47,737 bases of DNA from CAZWRV01 sp964636325 (GCA_964636325.1 CAZWRV010000043.1:1-47737), one strand, 5' to 3'. Positions 8,195 through 16,962 are shown, counted from the first letter of the stretch. Notes: generated by a model from the letters alone, not told the origin. Translations and numbers: made by a program.

Positions 8195-9265
8195 TTATAA
8201 TGTAAACTCCGAAAGTGTTTCATCCTTCTTCATAGCTTCATATAGATCAAGGCTCACACTTCGCTTTTGACCATTAAGATAGACCGGCTTCTCTGCTGGC
8301 CATTTCATGGATTCAACGAAAATGACTAGAGCTCTCCACTGCCCCATTGGATCCCTATATGGCCTGAGAATAACCGGAGAGGCAAAACGGCCTTCACCTT
8401 TTCTCTTTTGAGGATTCCAAGACTCATCCCAATTCTTAATATTACTCCCTTCGGGCAGACTGGAATAAAATTGAATTATCGGCAGTCCGATTGCTGCGCG
8501 ATAAGCAGGGAGATTGCCCCGGCCAAGGCCGGAATCATGATCTACTTCCGCATATTTAAATCCAGGTCCATTGGATAAATTGGGTGAGCGGCCATGGGAA
8601 CGCCATCCTTTAAGCCAGTTTGCAAGCGTTGAAATTGCTTCATCGGAATTACGGGCTTGCAGCGATTTAATCTCAATCGCAGAAGGATTCGCAAACTTAA
8701 TGAGAGCATCCTTCAATGGCATCGGTGGCTCCTGGCCAATTGCGAATGCGAGAGCCCCCATGGCACGACGGGATCGAAAGCCAAGACTACCGAGATTGCC
8801 AAACACAGTTGCCAGTGCCTTGATATCTTCAGCCAATTTCGGTTCGCCACGCCAATTGAGATGAAGCTCAAAAGCAGGAAGGGTTCTGTCAAAAACAGAT
8901 TTTCCCGCATAAACTCCTTTCTTAGGTTTGCTGCGCAATGGAAAAAGCAAATATCCCTTGGCCGTATTAAGCCCTGCACCGAGCTCATCTGCGTCCTTGA
9001 TAGAAAAAGCAGGGTTATTGAGCATTTTGATTCGGACTTGCAGTTTACTCGCCTTACCTTCTTCTCCGGCACAGGCTCCGAAGATTTCGGCCTCTTGCCT
9101 AGGCAAGGAAATGCCCTTGCATGAGGCAAATCCGCCTAATGTGCGGAACCACCAGCGCAACTGCCCCCGGATTGAAGGAACGCGTATTTCAGCCTGTTTT
9201 TCTGGAAATGCTCCGCCACATATTCCCGGCGTGATCATGTCAATCGTGATTTTGAATGAATTCAT
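8195..9265 (-). CDS. cmr1: Type III-B RAMP protein Cmr1
   Basis: Cmr1 sits at the end of the Cmr complex distal to the crRNA handle and helps recognise target RNA. The 356-residue protein has the N-terminal RAMP strand followed by VPSIRGQLRWWFR (29-41) and the glycine/arginine motif GSLGFRSRRAMGALAF (159-174), both hallmarks of Cmr1. The ATG overlaps the cmr6 stop by four bases (9262-9265). This gene and its cmr6-cmr5-cmr4 neighbours look more AT-rich than cmr2 and cmr3: a hand count gives 29/60 GC at 8281-8340 against 34/60 at 13921-13980. Confidence 0.95.
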   Translation of the reverse strand: MNSFKITIDMITPGICGGAFPEKQAEIRVPSIRGQLRWWFRTLGGFASCKGISLPRQEAEIFGACAGEEGKASKLQVRIKMLNNPAFSIKDADELGAGLNTAKGYLLFPLRSKPKKGVYAGKSVFDRTLPAFELHLNWRGEPKLAEDIKALATVFGNLGSLGFRSRRAMGALAFAIGQEPPMPLKDALIKFANPSAIEIKSLQARNSDEAISTLANWLKGWRSHGRSPNLSNGPGFKYAEVDHDSGLGRGNLPAYRAAIGLPIIQFYSSLPEGSNIKNWDESWNPQKRKGEGRFASPVILRPYRDPMGQWRALVIFVESMKWPAEKPVYLNGQKRSVSLDLYEAMKKDETLSEFTL

Positions 9266-10566
9266 GGTAATTTGACTCCTAAGTTTTCGGCGATTGGACG
9301 AACAGCGTTGACACGCTTATAAGCCTTTCCGCCTCTTCTGTCATCAGGGCCTTTTGCTTTTAAAGCTTCAGCCACATCGGATTTCCATGAATCTAGATAT
9401 TTTCCGGCAAAGAGAACACAAATACTTCGCTGTTCCGATTCGGGCAATGAGGCGATTTGCGACATTTTGCCTTTGAGGGAGGCAAGCGGGTCATTGCCGA
9501 GTGATTTCAGATATGTATAGGCAGCCCGCTCGTCAGGCGACATAGAGGCAATCGCGGCAGATTCTCTGGCGGCCTTTTCTGCTTTTGCCGCATTTTCTCT
9601 TGCAAGCTTCTCCGCTTGTGATTGAGCAGTTTCATCGTATTCAAACCATCCGTAACCTGCATTTGTTTTAGCTCCGGCGCCACGGAAGGAGAGACCGTCT
9701 TTAAGCCAAGCCATTGCTGTATTCATCAAATTATCCGGGATTCCTTGGAACTTTCGTCGAGCAGGTACAATGATAAACTCGAATTTCGCCCCCGCCTCGA
9801 CGGCAGGAAAGAAGTTAGGGATAGGGGTTTCGGTGTCATCAGATTTATCGCGTTTCCCCTGATAATATTCCGGATGATGGCAATTGACAATATCAACGGC
9901 CAAGAGAGCCTTGCCGACCGGGAACGCGGGGAGGAAGGAGATGAGTCCGGCAAAATTTGGCAGTGATTTCCAAAGAGGCTTTGAATGGTCTATTTGTCTT
10001 TCGGGTACATTCAGTATCCCAAGCAGTTGTTTTGCAGCTTCGCCCCATACATTTTCCCAATCCGGACCGCCACAGGCGTAACGAAAGTCGGAAACAAAGT
10101 TGCCAGATTTATTTTTTTGGGTGCTCCAATCCTGGTCGCTCCAACCGAAGACTAAAGCAGACTTGACAAGCAAATCTGTTTTTTGCCTGGAAGTGCCGAC
10201 ATCCAAAATGGCTTGGATGGCAGTCGCATGAGCAATACCTTTTACGGCACTACCGGGAATCATGGGGCAACCGAAGTGGGGATGGAGACAGAGTCCGGCG
10301 TTTTCAAGAATCCCACCTGCCTGATTGATGATGAGACGAGACTGCAGTTGCATGACAGCCATAATAGCGCCAGGGATTCCGGAAAGATGGAATTCCGGAG
10401 CATTGCCGTGCTTCCTAGCACAATCGCATATACGCTGAATTTCATCCTTTTTCCTATCCTTATCTTCAAGGACGATGAATTTCTCCAGCCTTAAAGACGG
10501 AGATTCGCACTTGGAAAAATCCGGCGCAAGTAATTGTTGGACGGATTTAGTTGCGGTCGAAATCAT
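9262..10566 (-). CDS. cmr6: Type III-B RAMP protein Cmr6 with a C-terminal extension
   Basis: Cmr6 caps the Cmr4/Cmr5 filament of the type III-B complex. The product has 434 residues from the ATG at 10566, chosen because GGAG lies seven bases upstream and because a longer reading would run deep into cmr5; the chosen start still overlaps cmr5 by 20 bases. The RAMP signature PMIPGSAVKGIA is at 101-112, and a glycine-rich loop GAGAKTNAGYGWF occurs near residue 310. About 120 residues follow this loop, beginning with an Ala/Glu/Lys-rich helix likely to be a coiled coil. Cmr6 is usually 250-340 residues, so the tail is an addition. Confidence 0.93.
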   Translation of the reverse strand: MISTATKSVQQLLAPDFSKCESPSLRLEKFIVLEDKDRKKDEIQRICDCARKHGNAPEFHLSGIPGAIMAVMQLQSRLIINQAGGILENAGLCLHPHFGCPMIPGSAVKGIAHATAIQAILDVGTSRQKTDLLVKSALVFGWSDQDWSTQKNKSGNFVSDFRYACGGPDWENVWGEAAKQLLGILNVPERQIDHSKPLWKSLPNFAGLISFLPAFPVGKALLAVDIVNCHHPEYYQGKRDKSDDTETPIPNFFPAVEAGAKFEFIIVPARRKFQGIPDNLMNTAMAWLKDGLSFRGAGAKTNAGYGWFEYDETAQSQAEKLARENAAKAEKAARESAAIASMSPDERAAYTYLKSLGNDPLASLKGKMSQIASLPESEQRSICVLFAGKYLDSWKSDVAEALKAKGPDDRRGGKAYKRVNAVRPIAENLGVKLP

Positions 10567-10945
10567 GGTTGTCTCCTTTTCCTTTCTTCGCGAAGCGGCG
10601 GAGGTAGTTGAGGTAGGCCATGGCTTCCACCGTGACCGCACGGAGGTCGGCGGAGTCGGAACCGCATAAATCATTCAGGAAACCGTCAATATTATCCTGT
10701 CGTTGCCCCGGAAGTCGGTTTAATTCTTTCAAATGTTTGATAATCGCACGAAAAACATCGGCGTGGCCGGATTTCCCATCGTTTTCCTTGGCAAAAGCAA
10801 TTGCGCCAAGAATACCGTTCTGACGGATCATGGCTGGTATTTTTTTTACGACATCGCCATCATTTGCACCTTTGAATCTTGTGTCGTTGGCCGCATCAAG
10901 AGCGTTTTTTGCCCTTATCTGGTCTAGATTCTGTATTTTTGACAT
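10547..10945 (-). CDS. cmr5: Type III-B small subunit Cmr5
   Basis: Cmr5 is the small helical subunit (132 residues) that forms the inner filament beside Cmr4. Recognition rests on position between cmr4 and cmr6, size, an all-helical composition, and the typical start MSKIQNLDQIRAKNALDA and segment QNGILGAIAFAKE, which resemble Cmr5 proteins. It begins three bases after the cmr4 stop. Its 3' end overlaps the chosen cmr6 start by 20 bases. Confidence 0.92.
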   Translation of the reverse strand: MSKIQNLDQIRAKNALDAANDTRFKGANDGDVVKKIPAMIRQNGILGAIAFAKENDGKSGHADVFRAIIKHLKELNRLPGQRQDNIDGFLNDLCGSDSADLRAVTVEAMAYLNYLRRFAKKGKGDNHDFDRN

Positions 10946-10948
10946 GGT

Positions 10949-11824
10949 TCAGCCCTCCACCAGGTTTACACTGCAATAACCAAGACCGATTGTCTCGTCG
11001 CCGCCGACCTGAATGATATTCTTGGAAGCCTGAAGCTTGGCTTTAAGCGCCTCAATTCCGTTTCCGCTCTTTTGACCGACTACAGAATAGAAGAGCGTTT
11101 CTGACGGAACTTGTTCCTGGTTGAAAAGAGCACCCTTGTCAACTGTTCCCGTCTCGTCATTGACACGGATCCTTGTCACCACCTCACAGGCATGCTCGCA
11201 GAAATAGGAGAACATTTCGTCGGAGACGATGGTAATCCTGCCCTTTGCAAGGCCTTTCATCTCTTCCGGAATATATTTCATAAGCTTTTCTTCAAGCCCC
11301 GGATCGATGTTCTTGACAGATGTCAGAGAGTATTCTTCGAGGACGACCTTTCCATCAAGAAGAAGGGCGGAGCCTCCGTGGCAGTTCATCCCGTCAAGCG
11401 AAACACCTGGAATTTCAAGGCTCGAATCTCTTTTCAGTCTTGCAAGAGCGAGAGGCGATGTGAGCCAGGAAAAGGAGCCTTTAGCCGATCTTACTGGAAA
11501 AAGAAGGACGCGGGCTTCGCCGACAAGCAGGTTTCCTGACGAGTCTGTTGTCCCGCGTTTTTCATCCTTGACTTGACCAAAAAGCATTTCTGCGTCAGAA
11601 TTCTTTTTCCTTTTTCTTTCCTTACCGTCCTTGGTGTCGACCAAGTCCGTGTTGGCGTCATCATTCCATAGATCTGCCAGTACGCCTTTGAGACTGCTTC
11701 CGGGGATGATCGGAATTCTCGTATGCCTTTCCCGCATGATAGGTGAGTCGATGGCGCCGACGGAGTTCCCGGCTCCGACGTGGAGGGGTGTCCTGGTGAA
11801 GATTGCGAGGATTTTGGTTTCCAT
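10949..11824 (-). CDS. cmr4: Type III-B backbone RAMP nuclease Cmr4
   Basis: Cmr4 forms the crRNA-binding backbone and cuts target RNA at six-base intervals. The 291-residue protein begins with the RAMP strand ILAIFTRTPLHVGAG and has D26 in GAIDSPIMR, matching the catalytic aspartate position known from Cmr4. The RAMP signature IPIIPGSSLKGVLADLW is at 37-53, and a C-terminal glycine loop GGDETIGLGY closes the fold. The catalytic aspartate is present, so RNA slicing is expected. It starts 19 bases after cmr3 and ends three bases before cmr5. Confidence 0.96.
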   Translation of the reverse strand: METKILAIFTRTPLHVGAGNSVGAIDSPIMRERHTRIPIIPGSSLKGVLADLWNDDANTDLVDTKDGKERKRKKNSDAEMLFGQVKDEKRGTTDSSGNLLVGEARVLLFPVRSAKGSFSWLTSPLALARLKRDSSLEIPGVSLDGMNCHGGSALLLDGKVVLEEYSLTSVKNIDPGLEEKLMKYIPEEMKGLAKGRITIVSDEMFSYFCEHACEVVTRIRVNDETGTVDKGALFNQEQVPSETLFYSVVGQKSGNGIEALKAKLQASKNIIQVGGDETIGLGYCSVNLVEG

Positions 11825-11843
11825 TTTTCTTTCTCCTTATGTT

Positions 11844-13118
11844 TTATTCCTGGTTAGCTTTTTTAATTACTGAACATACGCCGAGTCCGAATCCTTTTTC
11901 GCCGAAGAGTGTTGAACGGCGGTTTTTGACGTGGCCGCCTTCGCCGCCGTTCCATGAGAGCGCGTCCGACAAATCCTTCGCCTCTCCGGGATCCCGGACA
12001 TCGAACACATACGCGGAACCCGGGGGCACGGCTAGATACGTGGGCTTTGGCCCGGTCTTCAAGTCCCATCCGGAAAAGACGAGTGGCCTGGCGATTCTTG
12101 CGGCGACGAGCCTTGCGGTGAACTTCCCGGCATCCTTGATCCTTTTCCGCCATGCATCCCTTGGTTCATTTTCCAGGCGCTGGACTTTTCCTCTTGGAAG
12201 CATCACCTGGCCGGACACCGCATCGATCCAGCTCGGTAGCCAGCCACCGGGATGTTGGCCGATGCCTTCCGCGGAATTCGCAGCCGTCTCCGGGAAAACG
12301 GCTGGAGACAGCAATGTCCAGCGCAGGAGGATGGGGCTGCCCGCTGGTGCGGCGGAAAGCGGAAGAGGGAGGGAAAAATCGCCCTTGCGTCTTGTTGCGG
12401 CTGCAACGCCCTGTTGGCCTCCGAGTATGAGCGGTATATTCTCCTCCTCCGCGACCTTGGCGAAGACATCGGCGCCGTTGGCCAGCACGCAGGAGACTTG
12501 GACGGCCATGCTGACGCCGGGGTGGAAGCGGAGATATTCCGCCTGATACAGCCTGCCTTTGGCTGCGGACTGTGTGGCCGGGTCGATCGCTATGCCTATG
12601 TTCCGTTCCGCGAAATAAAGCTCCGGCTTCGCAGGCTTGAAGGATTCTCCCCTTAGGTATTTCCCGTAGTCCGACGCCGATATCCACTGTGGCGGCTCTT
12701 CCTTGCCGATCTTGGAGGGTCGGAAGGCCAAGGAGAGAGGCTTTGGCATGTTTGTGCCGGCGGAGGAAGTCAATTCCATCGGGAAGAGATTTCCTTCCGC
12801 GTCGGCTGAAAGATCAAGCGGGCATGGGAAATAGATTTCCTTTGCCGCCTCGTCCGTTGGAAAGGGGCCTGCGCTCTTCAGCGCGCCGAACCTGAAAGAG
12901 CTGTCCTTGTTCTTGTCGTTGTCCTTGCAGATATGCCTGTGCCCCTCCCATTCCTGGGGCTCCGGCCATCTGGCATGGAATGCGTTGATGAAGGCGTTCC
13001 AAATCTGGTCCGGACGGGGCCAGGTTGCGCCGAGGCCGGCGTCGGATGCCTCCATCGGTCTGGCGTCCCTCAGGAACAGCAGATCCCTCGGCTCGATATG
13101 GAATTTATAGTCGCTCAT
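11844..13118 (-). CDS. cmr3: Type III-B RAMP protein Cmr3
   Basis: Cmr3 binds the crRNA 5' handle next to Cas10. The product has 424 residues from the ATG at 13118, selected because GGGGGGAGGA precedes it, the ATG shares one base with the cmr2 stop, and the protein then begins in typical Cmr3 fashion: FHIEPRDLLFLRDARPM followed by the WPRPDQIWNAFINAF segment. A longer frame to 13208 would lie inside cmr2. The C-terminal GFGLGVCSVI glycine loop is the usual RAMP end. The handle-binding role matters here because the minus-strand repeat ends ATTGTGAC. Confidence 0.95.
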   Translation of the reverse strand: MSDYKFHIEPRDLLFLRDARPMEASDAGLGATWPRPDQIWNAFINAFHARWPEPQEWEGHRHICKDNDKNKDSSFRFGALKSAGPFPTDEAAKEIYFPCPLDLSADAEGNLFPMELTSSAGTNMPKPLSLAFRPSKIGKEEPPQWISASDYGKYLRGESFKPAKPELYFAERNIGIAIDPATQSAAKGRLYQAEYLRFHPGVSMAVQVSCVLANGADVFAKVAEEENIPLILGGQQGVAAATRRKGDFSLPLPLSAAPAGSPILLRWTLLSPAVFPETAANSAEGIGQHPGGWLPSWIDAVSGQVMLPRGKVQRLENEPRDAWRKRIKDAGKFTARLVAARIARPLVFSGWDLKTGPKPTYLAVPPGSAYVFDVRDPGEAKDLSDALSWNGGEGGHVKNRRSTLFGEKGFGLGVCSVIKKANQE

Positions 13119-15763
13119 TATTCCTCCCCCCTTTGGCGGTTCATGAAGGTTTCCACAAGGAAAAGTTTTACGAAATCCTCCGGCTTGTCGCCGCATTGTT
13201 CGATCCATTTGCCGGCGAGGGCCAAGAGCTTGTCCCGCTCTTCGTTTGAAAGTCCCTCACCCTGGCGGCTGCAGACATGAGCGAACTCTTGGAGGATTAT
13301 CCTCCTTATTTCTTCGTTCGAGACGGCCATTCGCCCTTTCTTCTCAAGTTCGTAGGGGGCGACAAGCTCCGCGAGGGCATAGGGGAAGCGGCTGGAGATA
13401 CTGTCGTTGTTCGAAAATTCTGTCATGAGCCTCATCAGTTCGAGGGCGATCCTGCCGCCGCCGTCGTCCCACTTGCATCCCCATTCGAGAATTTCGCCGG
13501 AACGCTTATACACGGATATGGCCAGCGCGCCCTTGCCACATTCTTTTTTAGCCCGCTTTTCCGCCTTGCGCGCTTCTCGGACAAGCATCTGCAGCGGAGC
13601 CTTGAAGTGACCGACGGCTATTCCTGCGGAAACCTCGGCGGCCGGACCCGGGACAGCAAGGGGATATCCGGCGTTCGCGTTGACAAATCCGGGCTGTATG
13701 ACGGCAAAGTCAAAGCTTGAATGCCCTCTCGGCGGTTCGCCCCGGAATACGGATCTGAGCGCCTCGGCGCAGTCGAGCGCCATGTCCGCCGGAAGCATCG
13801 CCAGGACGTCGTCCCCGCCGGCGTATATCAGCTGTCCATCGAACTTGTTGACGACCGCCTCCGCCAGCCAGGTTGCGAAGTTCGCAAGCGACTCGCTGAT
13901 CTGGAGATGGTACGATGGTGTGAGCATCCGGCGGAGATACTTCCTTCCCTGCCGCTCAAGAATCGGGGCCAGATATTCACGGGCATTTTCCGAAACCTGT
14001 TTGAGAAATTCAGGAGTCTTCTCGCCTGAAACCCACTTGCCCATGTCGTCGCCGTCCATCGCAAGTATGGCGACGTAGCTGCCGCCGTGCCGGTTCCTTC
14101 TTGCTACGTCCTCGACGCTGTCGAAGCGGACGGCCCTCTTGAATTCGCCTTCCTTCAGCCCCAGCTTTGAAAGCAGGTAGGGCACCTTGTCGGATCTGCA
14201 CCAGAGCCTTTTTATGAGGTTCATCGCGCCGTAGCGATGACCAGGACTTGTGAAGATGTTGCCAGTGCCTTTGCCGTATGTCCCCAAGAGGTATTGCCAG
14301 AACTTCTCGTCGCCGATCACCTCCTCCTTGCCGGAGAGCGAATCCTTGAGGCATGATTCCGGGAAAGGGTTGTTCCAGGCGTTGAAGTCCCTCGTATTGC
14401 GGCGTGCTGCGAGTTTCGCATCCACAAGGGCGTAGTGCGCGGACCACAGGATTCCGGGATCATTGAGAGTCTCCTTCTTTGAACAGTCAGAATAGAAACG
14501 GGCGTCACGGTCATCCTTGGGCAGCCACTTCTCCCCGAAATCGAGCATGTCCTGGAGGCGCTGGGAAGGCGTCGGATCGGATTTGCCGCCGGCGTTGTCG
14601 GCTCCGTTTTTGTTGACAGGGAGCGCTGCGAATTCCGCGAGGCAAGTCTCCCGATCCAGCCAGGGCTGCACGGCCCATGTGATCTGCGGGAAGGCCTTTA
14701 TCTGGCAGTCCCAGCGTTCCTTCCAGTTGTCGGTTCCCGCACAGCCCGCCTTGACGGCCTCGTCTTCGATCCAGCGCCAGACCGATTGACCTATATTTCC
14801 GAGCTCGGTTTCGACGGCCTCCTTGGCGGATTGGGCCAAGTTTTCGGCCTGCGACCTGGGGACAATCGCCAGGAAGCGGTTGGGGAGGGTCGGCGTCAGG
14901 AGCCAGGATGCGAATCTGCACTGTCCCTTCTCTTCTTTCATCCTATCCCATGTAGCCATTTCGCTGCCGCTCCTGTCCTTCCATTTCTCCTGATACATTT
15001 CATCCTTGTGGAGGGCGTCGAATATGCCGTTGCCGCGAAGGTTGGGGAAGATGATTGAATCCGGACCGATCCGGTCTGAAACCGCCTTCATGGCGTGTGC
15101 GACAAGCCAGGAGAGGAGGTAGCTTCCGCTCCAGAGGTCGCGCGTCGAGCGAGCCTGTGCTATGAAGTCCTGCACCGGGCCCATCTGGAACAGCAGCAGG
15201 GCAGGCTGTATTTTACCGTCCTCGATGCAGCCTGCGAGGGCGGATGTTATCGCCATGTGGTTCCAGATCGAATGGTCTGGTATCCTCGTGTCCGCCGGCA
15301 GGAACGCCAGATGCTCGGCGCTTTCTTTTTCGGAAACTGCAGCATTCTCCATCCATCGGCGCCAGTAGAGGAAAAATCTCTTGCGCCATTCGCAGTTTTC
15401 TATTCCTTTGGCTGCGTCCTGCAGAATTCCGTGGATGTGTCCTGCCTGACTTGAAAGTTCCTTTTCCGAAACGTATTCAACAGACGAGACCGGATGGACG
15501 AAGGTGGAGCCTTTGCGCCCGCTGTAGGCGGTAGAGCATTTTACCTTGGGAAAGACGAACCTTTCCGCCGAGGATGCAAAGTGGTCCGCCTGCTTTATTT
15601 CCTCAAGTATCCTGGCAAGTTCGCCGGTGTCGCTGAAGCCGGCTCCGGCCATGAACAGTCTTGCGAGTTCCTCATGCCCCCGGATGTCAAGGCATTTGTC
15701 CGGCGGATCATGGAGGTAGGCCATGAGTTTCCTTTTCCAGAACTCTTCGTTGTTTTCGGCCAT
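13118..15763 (-). CDS. cmr2: Cas10/Cmr2, cyclic oligoadenylate synthase
   Basis: Cas10 is the large subunit of the Cmr complex. On target RNA binding its Palm domain makes cyclic oligoadenylates, and its HD domain may cut single-stranded DNA. The 881-residue protein has an HD motif near the N terminus (YLHDPPDK, H18-D19), a first Palm-like strand with AMDGDDMGKW (568-577), and the catalytic GGDD at 649-652 in LIYAGGDDVLAML. Both the HD and GGDD residues are intact, so second-messenger signalling is expected, consistent with three CARF genes in the same operon. It follows the NE0113-family gene after 77 bases and overlaps cmr3 by one base. Confidence 0.97.
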   Translation of the reverse strand: MAENNEEFWKRKLMAYLHDPPDKCLDIRGHEELARLFMAGAGFSDTGELARILEEIKQADHFASSAERFVFPKVKCSTAYSGRKGSTFVHPVSSVEYVSEKELSSQAGHIHGILQDAAKGIENCEWRKRFFLYWRRWMENAAVSEKESAEHLAFLPADTRIPDHSIWNHMAITSALAGCIEDGKIQPALLLFQMGPVQDFIAQARSTRDLWSGSYLLSWLVAHAMKAVSDRIGPDSIIFPNLRGNGIFDALHKDEMYQEKWKDRSGSEMATWDRMKEEKGQCRFASWLLTPTLPNRFLAIVPRSQAENLAQSAKEAVETELGNIGQSVWRWIEDEAVKAGCAGTDNWKERWDCQIKAFPQITWAVQPWLDRETCLAEFAALPVNKNGADNAGGKSDPTPSQRLQDMLDFGEKWLPKDDRDARFYSDCSKKETLNDPGILWSAHYALVDAKLAARRNTRDFNAWNNPFPESCLKDSLSGKEEVIGDEKFWQYLLGTYGKGTGNIFTSPGHRYGAMNLIKRLWCRSDKVPYLLSKLGLKEGEFKRAVRFDSVEDVARRNRHGGSYVAILAMDGDDMGKWVSGEKTPEFLKQVSENAREYLAPILERQGRKYLRRMLTPSYHLQISESLANFATWLAEAVVNKFDGQLIYAGGDDVLAMLPADMALDCAEALRSVFRGEPPRGHSSFDFAVIQPGFVNANAGYPLAVPGPAAEVSAGIAVGHFKAPLQMLVREARKAEKRAKKECGKGALAISVYKRSGEILEWGCKWDDGGGRIALELMRLMTEFSNNDSISSRFPYALAELVAPYELEKKGRMAVSNEEIRRIILQEFAHVCSRQGEGLSNEERDKLLALAGKWIEQCGDKPEDFVKLFLVETFMNRQRGEE

Positions 15764-15826
15764 GGTGCAGCCCTTTCCGTTTTTGGCTTATATTTATGCT
15801 GAGTATGCTTGTGCCGCAAAGAAAAA

Positions 15827-15842
15827 GACGTCCGTTGACGTC
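15827..15842. promoter_or_regulatory. GACGTC-N4-GACGTC repeat between the NE0113-family gene and cmr2
   Basis: Two GACGTC palindromes separated by CGTT lie across the stop codon of the NE0113-family gene and the start of the gap before cmr2. The geometry is the same as at 5437-5452. Its position ahead of the Cmr operon would suit an operator for a promoter in the 77-base gap. No promoter hexamers stand out, so this remains a candidate site. Confidence 0.4.
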
Positions 15843-16962
15843 AGGCGCGATCCCTTGGCCAAGAGATTGCCGAAGGGGGCAGGCTGATGCCGTAGACTCC
15901 CCTGCTTGGGGATGGAAGGCAGCATTGGAGATGACTGCTGAGTCTGATGGCGGCCTTTATCTTTTTTGAAATGGACGAAACAAGCTTCCGCAGGTCTTCG
16001 TCGGTCTTGTTCCTGAAGTGGTTGTGGTTGACGATTTCCGGCATGGCCGCGGGTGAGATGGCTTCGGCGAACGGGAGGAAAGATTCCAGAAGGGCCTTCT
16101 GACCCCTTATGTGCGGCTTTCGGTTCTTGGCTGTCGCCGCCAGAAGCCAATACAGCACGAACTCGGCGGGGTTTAGAGGAATAGGTGTTCCACCGATCGA
16201 GCATTCCAAGGTTTTGGGGCTGAAGACGAGCTTGGGCGTCTCTTCGGGCTCCGTCCGGATCACGTTGTTTGCAAGCTTAACCGTGTCGCTGTATGTGCCG
16301 GGAAGCCTTAGGTGCTGTTTCTGGAACAGGTTGCGCAGCCTGGCAAAGGGAATCTCGCAAAGCGTAAGACTGGCGCTGCCGGGCTTGAAAATCCGGCCAT
16401 CCGGAAGAGCATATTTCCTGATGCCGGGGTCGGGGAAATAGAATTTAGGGAAGAGTTGCGGGCTGTCGAATGGTGGGCTCACAAGCACATGGCAGAGCCT
16501 GTCCTGATCCCTGGCAAGCATTGTCATCGCGAGGGCGCCCAGGACGCTCATGGTCTTTCTGCCGCCCGCTATTGAGAAGACGATCCGGGTGTCGGGATTC
16601 TCCGTGAACTGCCTCAGGCTTTCCATGATGAAATCGGAGGCACGATCATTGTCGGAGCTTGTGACAATATCCTGTGCGTCGGCGTTTCCGTCCTCGCTGG
16701 GGATAGACCTGATGAAATTGGAGGACAGGCCGAATTTCATCTGTGAGGGCTTCACACCCATCAGCCGGCGGAATCGTTCCCATACGCCTGACTCGAAGAG
16801 TTCTTTCCTGATGCAAGCGGCGCCGCCGGCCGTCGTTATGACCACTATCTCGTCGGGGATGAAAGTGGGCTTTTCAAGCATCAATGAGTATATGGTCTCT
16901 GTCAATACGGCCGGGCTCATGCCGCATAGGGACAGAAGGATTTTCCTGCGATGGGCCAGCAT
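15841..16962 (-). CDS. NE0113-family CARF protein with winged-helix-like C-terminus
   Basis: This is the first gene of the CRISPR operon. Residues 1-215 match the Cas_NE0113/TIGR02584 type of CARF protein: KILLSLCGMSPAVLTETIY near the start, PDEIVVITT (36-44) and the ligand signature SIAGGRKTMS (130-139). The last 150 residues look like an OmpR-type winged helix: a strand pair around LECSIGGTPI, then LNPAEFVLYWLLA, a basic helix SISKKIKAAIR and a final GVYGISLP hairpin. The protein could therefore be a cyclic-oligoadenylate-sensing regulator, a ring nuclease, or both; family members have been suggested as ring nucleases, and I cannot distinguish these. GAGG lies seven bases before the ATG. 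Confidence 0.82.
   Translation of the reverse strand: MLAHRRKILLSLCGMSPAVLTETIYSLMLEKPTFIPDEIVVITTAGGAACIRKELFESGVWERFRRLMGVKPSQMKFGLSSNFIRSIPSEDGNADAQDIVTSSDNDRASDFIMESLRQFTENPDTRIVFSIAGGRKTMSVLGALAMTMLARDQDRLCHVLVSPPFDSPQLFPKFYFPDPGIRKYALPDGRIFKPGSASLTLCEIPFARLRNLFQKQHLRLPGTYSDTVKLANNVIRTEPEETPKLVFSPKTLECSIGGTPIPLNPAEFVLYWLLAATAKNRKPHIRGQKALLESFLPFAEAISPAAMPEIVNHNHFRNKTDEDLRKLVSSISKKIKAAIRLSSHLQCCLPSPSRGVYGISLPPSAISWPRDRA

Noticed and set aside
10567..10674. Longer Cmr6 start at 10674
   Set aside because: It would lie within cmr5 coding sequence and has no ribosome site; the ATG at 10566 has GGAG.
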